Origin: Xylanibacter caecicola
GTDB taxonomy: Bacteria; Bacteroidota; Bacteroidia; Bacteroidales; Bacteroidaceae
Assembly: GCF_013166515.1 (NCBI RefSeq)
Contig: NZ_JABKKJ010000002.1
Coordinates: 62,001-126,000, forward strand
Length of the DNA: 64,000 nucleotides
Direction: 5' to 3'
Shown here: one piece after another, positions 18,510 to 27,666 of the stretch
How positions within the stretch are numbered: position 1 is the first letter of the stretch
Layout of the letters: each line of letters opens with the position of its first letter
The notes under the pieces: generated by a model
Seen by the model: only the letters and a program-made list of their open reading frames with translations
Database searches by the model: none
Told to the model about the DNA's origin: nothing
Position numbers and translations under genes: made by a program

Positions 18510-19901
18510 TTATTTCCAGTTTGTTGTAAGGTTCTCAAAGTAGATATCGTGGCTCTTGCCGGTTGCTTTTATAGGATCTGCGGAAAGACCGTTGAACGTA
18601 CAGTTCTTTACATGTACGTTGTAAACCCTGTCTTCATCGTCAAGTCCGTTTATGAGCACGCCATGTTTGGACTTCTGACATGTCACGTTTTCCATGAAGA
18701 TGTTGCGCACAGTCGGTATGTGTCCGCGCTCTGCAATCTCATTAGGTTCATATACAAGGTTTATGCGCATCACTGCTTCCTTGCACTGACCCACTTCAAT
18801 GTTACGCATATATACATTCTGGATGATACCTCCACGGCATGTGTTAGTCTTTATGCGCAATACGCGGTCAAGGTTGGGCGAGTCCATCTTGCAGTCTTCT
18901 GCAAAGATGTTGTCACATCCGCCTGATATTTCCGAGCCGATGACTACACCTCCGTGTCCGTCTTCCATGACACATTTGCGTATTATCACGTTCTTGCACG
19001 GAACGTTTGCACGCAGACCGTCAGCATTTCGTCCGCTCTTTAGGGCTATGCAGTCGTCGCCGGTGTGGAATGTGCAGCCTTCTATGAGTACGTTCTCGCA
19101 TGACTCGGGGTCGCAACCGTCACCGTTGGGACCTTCGTTGAACACTTTTACGTTTCTTACTATGAGGTTCTTGCAGAACAGCGGATGCATCACCCAGAAC
19201 GGTGAGTTCAGCAGTTCCACACCCTCTATGATGACATTGTTGCAGCGTACAAAGTTCACGAGCTGCGGACGCAGTCCTTTTCCCTTGCCGAATACACGTT
19301 CTGCCACAGGAACCTGGTTGTCGCTCATCTTCAGCAGTTCGGCACGTGTACCCACCTTTGCCGTACCTTGCCACTCGTCTACGCCTTCCTTATAACCGTG
19401 GTGTTTGTTGCCTTTCATGTACCACCAGCGTTCGTTGCTTCCGTTTCCGTTGATGATACCCTCTCCTGTCAGTCCGATATTCTCGCAGTCTATGGCATAT
19501 ATGCACGGCTGATAGTTCATGATGTCAAGTCCTTCCCAACGTGTATATACCAGCGGATACAGGTCGCGGTCAAAAGCGAATACCACTTCCGCACCTTTTT
19601 CCACAACCAGATTTACGTTGCTCTTGAGTGTTATGGCGCCGGTGTTCCATTTTCCTGCCGGTATCACCACTTTGCCTCCTCCTGCCTTGTTGCAGGCAAT
19701 TATGGCTTTGTTTATTGCTTTCTGATTCTTTGCTGCCGTAGCTTTTACCGATGCTCCGTATTTTGTAATCTTGAAAATACGGTCGGCAAATACCGGAGCC
19801 TTGATGTTTTTCTCAATCTGTTTGTACTCTGTATCCCATACGGATGCCGTCATCGCCATAGGGAACAGCAGGCATAATAATAATGTCTTTAGATGTCTCA
19901 T
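18510..19901 (-). CDS. GH28 polygalacturonase-like glycoside hydrolase
   Basis: A 463-residue protein, clearly paralogous to the GH28 half of the next gene. A signal peptide covers residues 1-19. The beta-helix carries NGDGCD (259-264), GDDC (281-284), GHGG (315-318) and RIKT (349-352), the GH28 catalytic set. It hydrolyses alpha-galacturonide or rhamnogalacturonan links in the periplasm or outside the cell. The frame is open upstream to 20087, but MRHLKTLLLCLLFPMAMTAS at 19901 is a clean signal peptide and a promoter element lies within the longer stretch. It is the first gene of the pectin operon. Confidence 0.92.
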   Translation of the reverse strand: MRHLKTLLLCLLFPMAMTASVWDTEYKQIEKNIKAPVFADRIFKITKYGASVKATAAKNQKAINKAIIACNKAGGGKVVIPAGKWNTGAITLKSNVNLVVEKGAEVVFAFDRDLYPLVYTRWEGLDIMNYQPCIYAIDCENIGLTGEGIINGNGSNERWWYMKGNKHHGYKEGVDEWQGTAKVGTRAELLKMSDNQVPVAERVFGKGKGLRPQLVNFVRCNNVIIEGVELLNSPFWVMHPLFCKNLIVRNVKVFNEGPNGDGCDPESCENVLIEGCTFHTGDDCIALKSGRNADGLRANVPCKNVIIRKCVMEDGHGGVVIGSEISGGCDNIFAEDCKMDSPNLDRVLRIKTNTCRGGIIQNVYMRNIEVGQCKEAVMRINLVYEPNEIAERGHIPTVRNIFMENVTCQKSKHGVLINGLDDEDRVYNVHVKNCTFNGLSADPIKATGKSHDIYFENLTTNWK

Positions 19902-20017
19902 AAATTTAAAATTATAATGTATTCGGTTTAAGTTTGATTTATCGTAATTTGTTGCAGCCCGGAAAGACTGCTCCGATATGTAGTTTGATTTATTTTGTAT
20001 GTTTTCACAAACTTGCA

Positions 20018-20025
20018 CAAAGATA
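20018..20025 (-). promoter_or_regulatory. Promoter -7 element of the pectin operon
   Basis: The minus strand reads TATCTTTG. Transcription would start near 20011, giving a 110-nt leader before the GH28 start. No clear -33 element is seen. Confidence 0.55.
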
Positions 20026-20197
20026 CACATTATATTATAATTAATTGTCATCGGTACTCCGTTTTTTAGAATAATTGGGATTTTCATGTCAATATTAAAT
20101 ATCTTATTCAGCCAAAGTGATTTGCATGAAATGAAGATACTGATGTTGCATATCGTTACGATTAAATGTTAAAGATATTAATTTTTAATATAAAAAG

Positions 20198-20229
20198 TTT
20201 GTCGTTGTCATTATAAAACTTTATATTTG
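20198..20229 (+). promoter_or_regulatory. Promoter of candidate small RNA 2
   Basis: TTTG (20198-20201), a 20-bp spacer and TATATTTG (20222-20229) are a full promoter match. Confidence 0.75.
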
Positions 20230-20235
20230 CGATAT

Positions 20236-20306
20236 CTTATTTATGATTTCGATAGTTTTACGAAATCAATTCCGAGGTTGGCTGCATCCTGCGTCAACCT
20301 CTTTTT
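20236..20306 (+). ncRNA. Candidate small RNA 2
   Basis: A compact unit of about 70 nt with two hairpins: GATTTCG/CGAAATC (20245-20251 with 20261-20267) and GAGGTTG/CAACCTC (20274-20280 with 20295-20301). The second is followed by TTTTT (20302-20306), forming an intrinsic terminator. A full promoter lies just upstream, and there is no open frame. It does not match an RNA I can name. It sits between divergent genes: the pectin operon (minus) and the ECF sigma factor (plus). A regulatory role is inferred. Confidence 0.6.
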
Positions 20307-20415
20307 ATGATATATGTCATATTTTTGCAAGTTCTTTTTATAATGTAAAAACAACTTTTTAGGCTTATAATCAAACAAATATGTGAAAAAAATGTGCAGG
20401 CTAAGTATTTATGCG

Positions 20416-20423
20416 TATATTTG
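20416..20423 (+). promoter_or_regulatory. Promoter -7 element of the ECF sigma gene
   Basis: TATATTTG lies about 175 nt before the start codon. A further TAnnTTTG (TATTTTTG) is at 20320-20327. No strong -33 partner was found for either. The leader between 20430 and 20598 shows no clear structure. Confidence 0.5.
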
Positions 20424-20598
20424 CATCAAAGAATTGGCATTGTAACCGCAAGTCGGACAAGACTTGACACTTGCTATTGCTTTTCAAGCAAATATAAAAA
20501 CTGTATTTGCAGTAATTAAAGACTGATAACTAACTATTTAAAAAGAAAGAAAGCCTATTGTAACATCATTTACTTCAAAAAACAAAATGAAATAAATA

Positions 20599-21195
20599 AT
20601 GAAGAATATCAATGAACTGACCGATGAGGAATTGGCTCTGGCATACATTGATGGAAACAATGGGGCTTTTGACTTGTTGCTGTCCCGCAATCAGTCCAAG
20701 TTGTTTTCATATATCTTATTTGTAGTTCACGACCACGACAAGGCGGAAGACATCTTCCAGGAAACCTTTGTGAAGGTCATTACAAAGCTGCATCAGGGAA
20801 AGTATACCACTTCCGGCAAGTTCTCTGCATGGATTATGCGCATTGCCCACAATGTCATTATGGACAGGTATCGCGACACGCGCACCCAAAGCATTGTGGA
20901 ACCTGCGGCAGGTAACGACCTTTCAAACATCAAGTCCTGCGATATATTGGACTCTAATATCGAAGAGCATTTTATAAACGAGCAGGTGCTTAAGGATGTC
21001 AAGAAGATGATGAACTTGCTTCCGGCAACGCAGCGCGAGGTGGTGTTCATGAGATTTTATCAGGAAATGTCATTCAAGGAGATAGCCGAAACTACCGGTG
21101 TAAGCATAAACACATCGCTCGGACGAATGCGTTATGCCATACTGAACATGAGGAGAATGGCGCGCGAGCACAATGTGGTGTTACAGATGGAGTGA
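20599..21195 (+). CDS. ECF-type RNA polymerase sigma factor
   Basis: A 198-residue sigma-70 family protein. Region 2 spans about 10-90 (LFSYILFVVHDHDKAEDIFQ, then FVKVITKLHQG and AWIMRIAHNVIMDRYRD). Region 4 spans about 130-185, with a helix-turn-helix (MSFKEIAETTGVSINTSLGR). It lacks regions 1 and 3, as in ECF sigmas. There is no FecR-type anti-sigma gene or SusC partner next to it, so it is an orphan whose signal cannot be guessed from context. The start at 20599 is followed by a well-conserved N-terminus. Confidence 0.92.
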   Translation: MKNINELTDEELALAYIDGNNGAFDLLLSRNQSKLFSYILFVVHDHDKAEDIFQETFVKVITKLHQGKYTTSGKFSAWIMRIAHNVIMDRYRDTRTQSIVEPAAGNDLSNIKSCDILDSNIEEHFINEQVLKDVKKMMNLLPATQREVVFMRFYQEMSFKEIAETTGVSINTSLGRMRYAILNMRRMAREHNVVLQME

Positions 21196-21388
21196 AGCTA
21201 AGGTTTTAAGGTCTTAGGGTTATGAGGTTATAAGGTGCAATTTGAGGTTGTAAGGTTGGAGGTCTTAAGGTTATAAGGTGTGGTATGTTATATTGTATTT
21301 ATCATCTGATGATCTGAAACCTAAAAACCTGAAACCTGTCACCGGACATTTATCACCTAATAACCTGATACCTCAAATTCTGATACCT
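21196..21388. repeat. AGGT-rich degenerate repeat with an imperfect inverted pair
   Basis: The left part (21203-21280) repeats AAGGT/GAGGT motifs every 7-12 nt. The right part (about 21350-21388) carries the complementary CACCT/TACCT motifs. AATTTGAGGT (near 21240) pairs with ACCTCAAATT (near 21370). It lies between convergent genes and may act as a weak two-way terminator. Confidence 0.5.
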
Positions 21389-21410
21389 GAAGACAAGCTA
21401 TCTTGTCTTC
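21389..21410 (-). terminator. Hairpin over the rpe stop codon
   Basis: GAAGACAAG (21389-21397) pairs perfectly with CTTGTCTTC (21402-21410), the stop codon lying in the loop. There is no strong T-run, so its role as terminator is tentative. Confidence 0.45.
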
Positions 21411-22057
21411 AATCCTTTCAGCCATTTTATTTTCTCGTGCGGATTGTCGGCTTTAAACACATAGCTGCCGCTCACAAGTATGTTCACGCCGGCGTTTACA
21501 AGCAGAGGTGCCGTCTCATCCTGTACCCCTCCGTCCACTTCTATCAGTGCCTTTGAGCCGGTACGGGCAATAAGTTCGCGCAGTCTGGCAACCTTGTCAA
21601 TGGTGTTCTGTATGAATTTCTGTCCCCCGAAGCCGGGGTTTACGCTCATCAACAGCACCATGTCCACATCTTTTATTATATCCTCGAGCATGTTTACGGG
21701 TGTAGACGGGTTCAGTGTCACGCCCGCTTTCATCCCTTCATTGTGTATTTCCTCCACTGTGCGGTGCAGATGTGTGCACGCCTCGTAGTGCACGTTCATC
21801 ATCATAGCCCCCGTTTTTGCCGTCTGTTTGATGTAGCGTTCGGGTTTTACGATCATCAGATGCACGTCAAGAGGCTTGGTACATGCCTTGGATACAGCTT
21901 CCAATACAGGGAAACCGAAAGAAATGTTCGGCACGAACACACCGTCCATCACGTCCAGATGAAGCCAGTCTGCATCGCTGGAGTTTATCATTTCTATGTC
22001 TCGTTGCAGGTTAAGAAAGTCGGCAGCGAGCAGCGAAGGTGATACAAGCGTTTCCAT
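21398..22057 (-). CDS. rpe: Ribulose-phosphate 3-epimerase
   Basis: A 219-residue TIM-barrel enzyme of normal length that interconverts ribulose-5-phosphate and xylulose-5-phosphate in the pentose phosphate pathway. Family motifs are all present: LVSPSLLAADFLNL at the start, WLHLDVMDGVFVPNISFG (metal site), MSVNPGFGGQKF near 140 and LIEVDGGVQ near 175. ATG at 22057 is chosen over a GTG two codons earlier because an AAAGGG sequence lies just upstream and relatives start here. A 41-codon gene ends 12 bp upstream on the same strand. Confidence 0.97.
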   Translation of the reverse strand: METLVSPSLLAADFLNLQRDIEMINSSDADWLHLDVMDGVFVPNISFGFPVLEAVSKACTKPLDVHLMIVKPERYIKQTAKTGAMMMNVHYEACTHLHRTVEEIHNEGMKAGVTLNPSTPVNMLEDIIKDVDMVLLMSVNPGFGGQKFIQNTIDKVARLRELIARTGSKALIEVDGGVQDETAPLLVNAGVNILVSGSYVFKADNPHEKIKWLKGLKTR

Positions 22058-22069
22058 TTGCACCCTTTA

Positions 22070-22195
22070 TTAGTTTAAACAATACACCTCCGTGCGTCCG
22101 TTCATTTTTATTGCACGGTATGTATATGCAATCTGTCGGATAAAGTTCAGCGTCTTTTCAGACGGATTGATTTCGTCATGTGTAAAATACTTCAT
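22070..22195 (-). CDS. Small 41-residue protein of unknown function
   Basis: ATG at 22195 opens a 41-codon frame, MKYFTHDEINPSEKTLNFIR followed by QIAYTYRAIKMNGRTEVYCL and N, ending at TAA 22072-22070. The composition is protein-like: a helical, mixed-charge sequence with no signal peptide or membrane segment. It resembles short conserved proteins I recall from Bacteroidales, but no function is known. It lies 12 bp before rpe and is probably read with it. It could be regulatory or a structural micro-protein; conservation across genomes is the test. Confidence 0.6.
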   Translation of the reverse strand: MKYFTHDEINPSEKTLNFIRQIAYTYRAIKMNGRTEVYCLN

Positions 22196-22267
22196 AGGCA
22201 ATAAATGTTTATTTCATATATAAACAACGTATGTTGCCTTGATTTTATTACACGTCGGCGAATATTT

Positions 22268-23947
22268 TTACTGTTCTACAATCTCCTTTGCCTTTGCAAG
22301 TGCTATGTTTATGTGGCTGCAGATGTTGTCTTCGCCTATAAGTTCGTAAAAGCCGCTGCGGGCAAGCACGCCGTGTACGTTGGGATTTACGCCGGACAGC
22401 ACAATCTGTATGCCCTCCTTCTGGCTCATCGTACACAGGTTGGTAAGGTTGTGTATACCGGTGGAGTCTACAAACGGCACCTTTCTCATGCGTATTATGC
22501 GCACTTTCGGACGGTTGCCGAAGCGTGCCATGATCTCCTCGAAGCGGTTACCCGCACCGAAAAAGTACGGTCCGTTTATCTCGTACACCTCCACTCCGTC
22601 GGGTATTATGAGGTGTTCGTTGTTCTCCAGCTTGATGTCCGACTCGTCGTTGGGGTCTATCTCGTCCATTATTACTTTCACGTCCGTGGTCTCGGACATA
22701 CGCTTCATGAAGAGCAGACAGGCGATTATCAGTCCCACCTCTATGGCTACGGTGAGGTCGAATATTATCGTGAGGAAGAATGTTATGAGCAATACCGTCA
22801 CGTCGCTCTTCGGATTTTTCATCAGAGCCATGAACGAGCGCCAGCCGCACATGTTGTATGACACGACGACAAGTACTCCTGCGAGACACGCCATGGGTAT
22901 GTATCGTGCGAGAGGCATTAGGAACAGGAATATCAGTACGAGCACTATGGCGTGTACGATGCCTGCCACCGGTGTCTTACCGCCGTTGTTGATGTTCGTC
23001 ATCGTGCGTGCTATCGCTCCGGTTGCAGGTATTCCGCCGAACAGCGGTGTGGCAAGATTGGCGATACCCTGCCCTATAAGCTCGGTGTTCGAGTCGTGTC
23101 GGTCGCCTATTACACCGTCTGCAACAGTTGCAGACAGCAGCGACTCTATGGCTCCGAGTATGGCTATTGTCAGTGCAGGCGACACAAGTCCCTTTATCGT
23201 TTCCCATGTCAGTCCGGGCAATTGCGCCTCCGGCAACTGCGCGTTGATGGTGAAACGGTCGCCGATGGTCTCAATTGTGGCTACTCCCGCAAAGTTTTTC
23301 AGCAGCAGTGCAGCCACTGTCATTACGATAATGGCTATCAGCGAACCGGGTATCTTCTTGCTGAACCGCGGCGTGATGCTTATTATCACTACACTCAATA
23401 TGCCCACAATGGCGCACCAGATGTCTGTTGTGCCGAGGTTTTGTATGTATACAATCCATTTTTCTATGAAGTCGCCCGGCATTTTGTCAATGGTAAGTCC
23501 GAACAAGTCTTTTATCTGCGTGGTGAATATCGTCACGGCTATACCGCTTGTAAAGCCCACCACGATGGGGTAGGGTATGTATTTGATGATGGTGCCGAGC
23601 CTGAGCAGTCCGAAAAGTATCAGGAACACGCCCGCCATGAGCGTGGCTATGGTCAGCCCCTGCATGCCGTATTGCTGTATTATTCCGTATATTATAATGA
23701 TGAATGCACCCGTAGGACCGCCTATCTGCACCCTGCTGCCACCGAAAACAGATATTATAAAACCTGCCACAATGGCTGTGATGATACCCTTTTCGGGCGA
23801 TACTCCAGAGGCTATACCGAAAGCGATGGCAAGCGGAAGTGCCACGATGCCCACGATGATGCCTGCCATAAGGTCTGCCGTAAATGTTTTCTTGTCATAA
23901 TGTTTAAGTGCCGTGAACATGCGCGGCTTAAACTCAAAAGCTTTCAT
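22268..23947 (-). CDS. SulP family anion transporter with STAS domain
   Basis: A 559-residue inner-membrane protein. The N-terminal about 420 residues hold 10-12 hydrophobic helices with SulP signatures (GIIVGIVALPLAIAFGIASG near 29-48, and GGSRVQIGGPTGAFIIIIYG near 69-88). A cytoplasmic STAS domain (about 440-550) ends the protein, with FVDSTGIHNL as its phosphorylatable-loop region. SulP proteins take up sulphate, bicarbonate or dicarboxylates, and the substrate is not evident here. It stands alone, with a -7 element (TACCTTTG) at 24019-24012 on the minus strand. Confidence 0.93.
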   Translation of the reverse strand: MKAFEFKPRMFTALKHYDKKTFTADLMAGIIVGIVALPLAIAFGIASGVSPEKGIITAIVAGFIISVFGGSRVQIGGPTGAFIIIIYGIIQQYGMQGLTIATLMAGVFLILFGLLRLGTIIKYIPYPIVVGFTSGIAVTIFTTQIKDLFGLTIDKMPGDFIEKWIVYIQNLGTTDIWCAIVGILSVVIISITPRFSKKIPGSLIAIIVMTVAALLLKNFAGVATIETIGDRFTINAQLPEAQLPGLTWETIKGLVSPALTIAILGAIESLLSATVADGVIGDRHDSNTELIGQGIANLATPLFGGIPATGAIARTMTNINNGGKTPVAGIVHAIVLVLIFLFLMPLARYIPMACLAGVLVVVSYNMCGWRSFMALMKNPKSDVTVLLITFFLTIIFDLTVAIEVGLIIACLLFMKRMSETTDVKVIMDEIDPNDESDIKLENNEHLIIPDGVEVYEINGPYFFGAGNRFEEIMARFGNRPKVRIIRMRKVPFVDSTGIHNLTNLCTMSQKEGIQIVLSGVNPNVHGVLARSGFYELIGEDNICSHINIALAKAKEIVEQ

Positions 23948-24011
23948 TTTATTTCTGATTTGAGTGACGGACGTGTGTCCTTAAAAACAATACTTTATAT
24001 TTTTAAGGTTG

Positions 24012-24019
24012 CAAAGGTA
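24012..24019 (-). promoter_or_regulatory. Promoter -7 element of the SulP gene
   Basis: The minus strand reads TACCTTTG. The start would be near 24005, leaving a 58-nt leader. The upstream side (24020-24110) is filled by ATTAAGAATT-type simple repeats and shows no -33 TTTG. Confidence 0.55.
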
Positions 24020-24146
24020 GGGAAAATAATTAAGAATTAAAAATTAAGAATTAAGAATTGGGTGCTTGAACTAATTAAGAGCTGAACTAATTAAGAGTTA
24101 AGAAGTAAGAATTAGGCATTAAATTAACGCGAGTTTGCCGAATTAT

Positions 24147-24304
24147 ACAAACCACCCCTGCCCCTCCTTTGAAAAAGGATGGGACGCTGTGATGGTGCCA
24201 TATACATATAATAATATGCTTGTTAACATCATCCAACGTATGTTTCAATAGAATACTTCCTGCGCGTCCCCGCCTTTTTCAAAGGAGGGGCAGGGGTGGT
24301 TTGT
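24147..24304. repeat. Perfect 32-bp inverted repeat, MITE-like
   Basis: The arm 24147-24178 (including ACCACCCCTGCCCCTCC) is the exact reverse complement of 24273-24304, around a 94-nt centre. Outside the arms, AATTAAGAATT-type repeats on the left (24030-24115) and AATTCTTAATT-type repeats on the right (24350-24405) extend the symmetry, giving an element of about 380 bp without genes. Confidence 0.85.
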
Positions 24305-24405
24305 AATATAATAGGGAATATAAATTCATTGAACTCGTTAATTGGCTCAATTCTTACTTCCCAATTCTTAATTCTTAACTCTTAATTCTTAATTAGCTTA
24401 AGCTC

Positions 24406-25035
24406 TTAATTAGTTCTGATGAAGTTCATCGGTGTCCACGGTTCGCGCTCCGGTTTGTCACCGGTCTCCACTCCGTGTATCTTCTTAAGCATCCACGCCA
24501 TGTTGCATGCAAGCGTGCGCATGGTCTGCATTCCCTCTATGTCGCGGGCGGTCTCGCCCTCCTCACGCCCGTAGGCGATGTTCCAATACTGTGATGTCAC
24601 TATCGGCATGTTGCACATCTGGAACGGCATCTGCAACGTCTGGAATGCCGCTGTGGCTCCGCCGCGGCGGCACACGCATACCGCTGCCGCCGGTTTGCCT
24701 ATGAAGTTCGCCCCTCCGGCATATAGCATTCTCTGCTGCAGGGCGAGAGCCTGCGCCGCCGGCTGTCCCCAATATACCGGTGTACCGATGACGATGGCGT
24801 CGCACTCTGCCATTCTTTCTATCACGGTGTTTGTGATGTCGTCGTTGAACACACAGCGGCTGTCGGCATTATCCTTGCACTTTCCGCAGGCAATGCACCC
24901 GCGTACCGCCTTGCTGCCTATCCATATCGTATCGCTGTCGATGCCCTGTGCCGCAAGTTGTCGTGCCACTTCCGCCAGTGCCACCGACGTGTTGCCTTCC
25001 TTGCGCGGGCTTCCGTTTATAAGTAATACCTTCAT
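24406..25035 (-). CDS. Iron-sulphur flavoprotein-like NAD(P)H-dependent oxidoreductase
   Basis: A 209-residue flavodoxin-fold protein. The FMN-phosphate loop is INGSPRKEGNTS at 6-17, and the flavin-binding GTPVYWGQPAAQ is near 84-95. Cysteines at 47, 50, 53 and 61 give the spacing C-x2-C-x2-C-x7-C, the compact cluster motif of Isf-type iron-sulphur flavoproteins, which shuttle electrons to oxygen species or other acceptors. Many relatives are only called flavodoxin family. It is read with the YbjQ-like gene 16 bp upstream. Its electron partner is unknown. Confidence 0.85.
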   Translation of the reverse strand: MKVLLINGSPRKEGNTSVALAEVARQLAAQGIDSDTIWIGSKAVRGCIACGKCKDNADSRCVFNDDITNTVIERMAECDAIVIGTPVYWGQPAAQALALQQRMLYAGGANFIGKPAAAVCVCRRGGATAAFQTLQMPFQMCNMPIVTSQYWNIAYGREEGETARDIEGMQTMRTLACNMAWMLKKIHGVETGDKPEREPWTPMNFIRTN

Positions 25036-25051
25036 TTTCCCTTGTTGTGTG

Positions 25052-25372
25052 TCATTCTATTACTACTGCCGTGCCGCTTGTCGCCACCATAAGCATGGAA
25101 CCGTTCTGTCCCACTGTCTCGTAATCGATGTCTATACCCACTATTGCGTTGGCGCCAAGCTGTGCCGCACGCTCCTGCATTTCACGCATCGATGTCTCTT
25201 TACCTTCGATGAGCACTTTCTCATAGCTTGCGCTTCTTCCGCCTACTATATCGCGTATTCCGGCAAAAAAGTCCTTTACAAAGTTCGCGCCGATTATCGT
25301 TTCTCCTGTCACCACGCCCTTATATTCGCGTATTGTGTGACCCTCTATTGTATGAGTTGTTGTAAGTATCAT
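25052..25372 (-). CDS. YbjQ/UPF0145 family protein (heavy-metal-binding domain)
   Basis: A 106-residue protein with the full YbjQ pattern: [20 protein letters not shown], then [20 protein letters not shown] and [20 protein letters not shown]. The family forms pentameric rings; its function is not established despite the metal-binding name. It has no signal peptide. Its start is followed 16 bp after its stop by the flavoprotein gene. The stretch upstream contains array B. Confidence 0.9.
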   Translation of the reverse strand: MILTTTHTIEGHTIREYKGVVTGETIIGANFVKDFFAGIRDIVGGRSASYEKVLIEGKETSMREMQERAAQLGANAIVGIDIDYETVGQNGSMLMVATSGTAVVIE

Positions 25373-25639
25373 TGTTGTTCTTTTATGTTAGTTTACGACA
25401 GGCAATGCGTTGCATGTCATCTGTATGCCGACATGACGTTGACAAAATGTAATGTATATGCCCGTTATTCCTGTCTTTCTGTATTTCCGTAACCCCGAAA
25501 TACGCCGCTTCTTCTGAATTTTTCTTCCCGTCAGGCTGAAAACGGGCAAAATGAGTGTGCAACTCTAACGTGAACATACACAGAGTTTTATCCCGTTTTA
25601 TTCGGTGTGTGTGCAGCACAACATGTCCTTTCTATTCGT

Positions 25640-25769
25640 AAAGACGGCATTTTGCGGTGCCAAAGGTGCCCTTTTTGACTGCTAAAGATGCCCTTTTCAA
25701 GTGCCAAAGCAGGCATCTTAGGAGTGTAAAACAGGTATGTTTGACCCTCAAAGTGCGTATCTTCGCTAT
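25640..25769. repeat. 22-nt quasi-periodic array B (5-6 units)
   Basis: Units start with AAA at 25640, 25662, 25684, 25706, 25729 and 25750; the first three steps are exactly 22 nt, then 23 and 21. Examples are AAAGGTGCCCTTTTT and AAAGATGCCCTTTT, each with an A-tract, a T-tract about 11 nt later and partial dyad symmetry. The rest of 25373-25895 has no convincing gene; a 78-codon frame at 25383-25619 looks spurious. Confidence 0.75.
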
Positions 25770-25895
25770 ATTTTCCGCCTGTATTCACGCCGCAGAGCAC
25801 CTTTTCCGGGGTCTGCCGCGTGTAGTTTGTCCTTTTTCGCGGACGTTTTTCAAGTTACATATTGTTGCTGTTTTCCGGCATGTCGCTTACACTTC

Positions 25896-26327
25896 TTATT
25901 TCCTTTCCTCTTTCAGCAGATCCCTTATTTCGGCAAGCAGCTTCTCTTCTGCCGACGGTGCGGGTGGTGCCGGCGGTGCGGCAGGCTCCTCCTCTTTCTT
26001 CTTCGAAAGACTGTTGATGCCCTTCACCATCATGAATACGCAGAAAGCGATGATGATAAAGTCGAGGGTTGTCTGGATAAAGTTGCCGTAGTTTATTGTT
26101 GCCGGCTGTAACTTTTCAAGTCCGACAACGTCTACCGACGGTAGCGTGAACTTAAGGTCGGAGAAGTTTACACCGCCTATTATCCACCCTATCGGCGGCA
26201 TGATGATGTCGTCTACTATAGAAGATACAATCTTTCCGAACGCCCCTCCGATGATGACACCCACTGCCATGTCTACGGCATTGCCCTTGACGGCAAACTG
26301 TTTGAACTCGTTTATAAAATTACTCAT
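25896..26327 (-). CDS. mscL: Large-conductance mechanosensitive channel MscL
   Basis: A 143-residue inner-membrane channel. The N-terminal [20 protein letters not shown] and first helix [20 protein letters not shown] are the family hallmark, followed by the periplasmic loop, second helix (about 78-100) and a C-terminal charged helix ([18 protein letters not shown]). It opens under membrane tension to release solutes in osmotic downshock. An alanine/proline linker ([16 protein letters not shown]) precedes the C-terminal bundle. It is divergent from gapA and their promoters nearly touch. Confidence 0.97.
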   Translation of the reverse strand: MSNFINEFKQFAVKGNAVDMAVGVIIGGAFGKIVSSIVDDIIMPPIGWIIGGVNFSDLKFTLPSVDVVGLEKLQPATINYGNFIQTTLDFIIIAFCVFMMVKGINSLSKKKEEEPAAPPAPPAPSAEEKLLAEIRDLLKEERK

Positions 26328-26366
26328 ACGCTTTGTTTTTTATAATATTTAATATAGAATAGTGTG

Positions 26367-26374
26367 CAAATATA
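26367..26374 (-). promoter_or_regulatory. mscL promoter -7 element
   Basis: The minus strand reads TATATTTG. Only 11 bp separate it from the gapA -7 element, so each promoter's -33 region overlaps the other. Confidence 0.55.
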
Positions 26375-26385
26375 GAAAAAAATAG

Positions 26386-26393
26386 TAACTTTG
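26386..26393 (+). promoter_or_regulatory. gapA promoter -7 element
   Basis: TAACTTTG, with a weak GTGTG at the -33 position (26362-26366). The leader is about 115 nt and contains a CCCGT-TGA-CGGG-like hairpin near 26448-26459. Confidence 0.6.
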
Positions 26394-26494
26394 CAGCCGA
26401 AAAGAATGAAAAAAGCCGATTGGCGTCTTTAAAGGTTATTAGTATGTCCCGTTGACGGGCGCTGAAATAGGTATATTTAAGGATAAGTTTTTAA

Positions 26495-27526
<1,032 letters not shown>

Positions 27527-27555
27527 TCCGATTATCACGTTAGTATAATAAAAAG

Positions 27556-27590
27556 GAGCCTCCCGACAAACTGTCGGGCGGCTCTCTTTA
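27556..27590 (+). terminator. gapA terminator
   Basis: GAGCC-TCCCGACA (27556-27568) pairs with TGTCGGG-C-GGCTC (27572-27584), followed by the T-rich TCTTTA. Confidence 0.88.
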
Positions 27591-27666
27591 TTATGGGAGA
27601 TAAATGGAAATATAAGAAACAGAGGGGAGATAAATTAAGATAGGAGAAGATAAAGGAAGATATAAT

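Noticed and set aside
22952..24040. 362-codon frame opposite the SulP gene
   Set aside because: Shadow of the transporter coding strand; rich in His, Tyr and Arg with no recognisable domain.
25383..25619. 78-codon minus-strand frame between the YbjQ-like gene and array B
   Set aside because: No domain, promoter or ribosome site; composition is that of random sequence.
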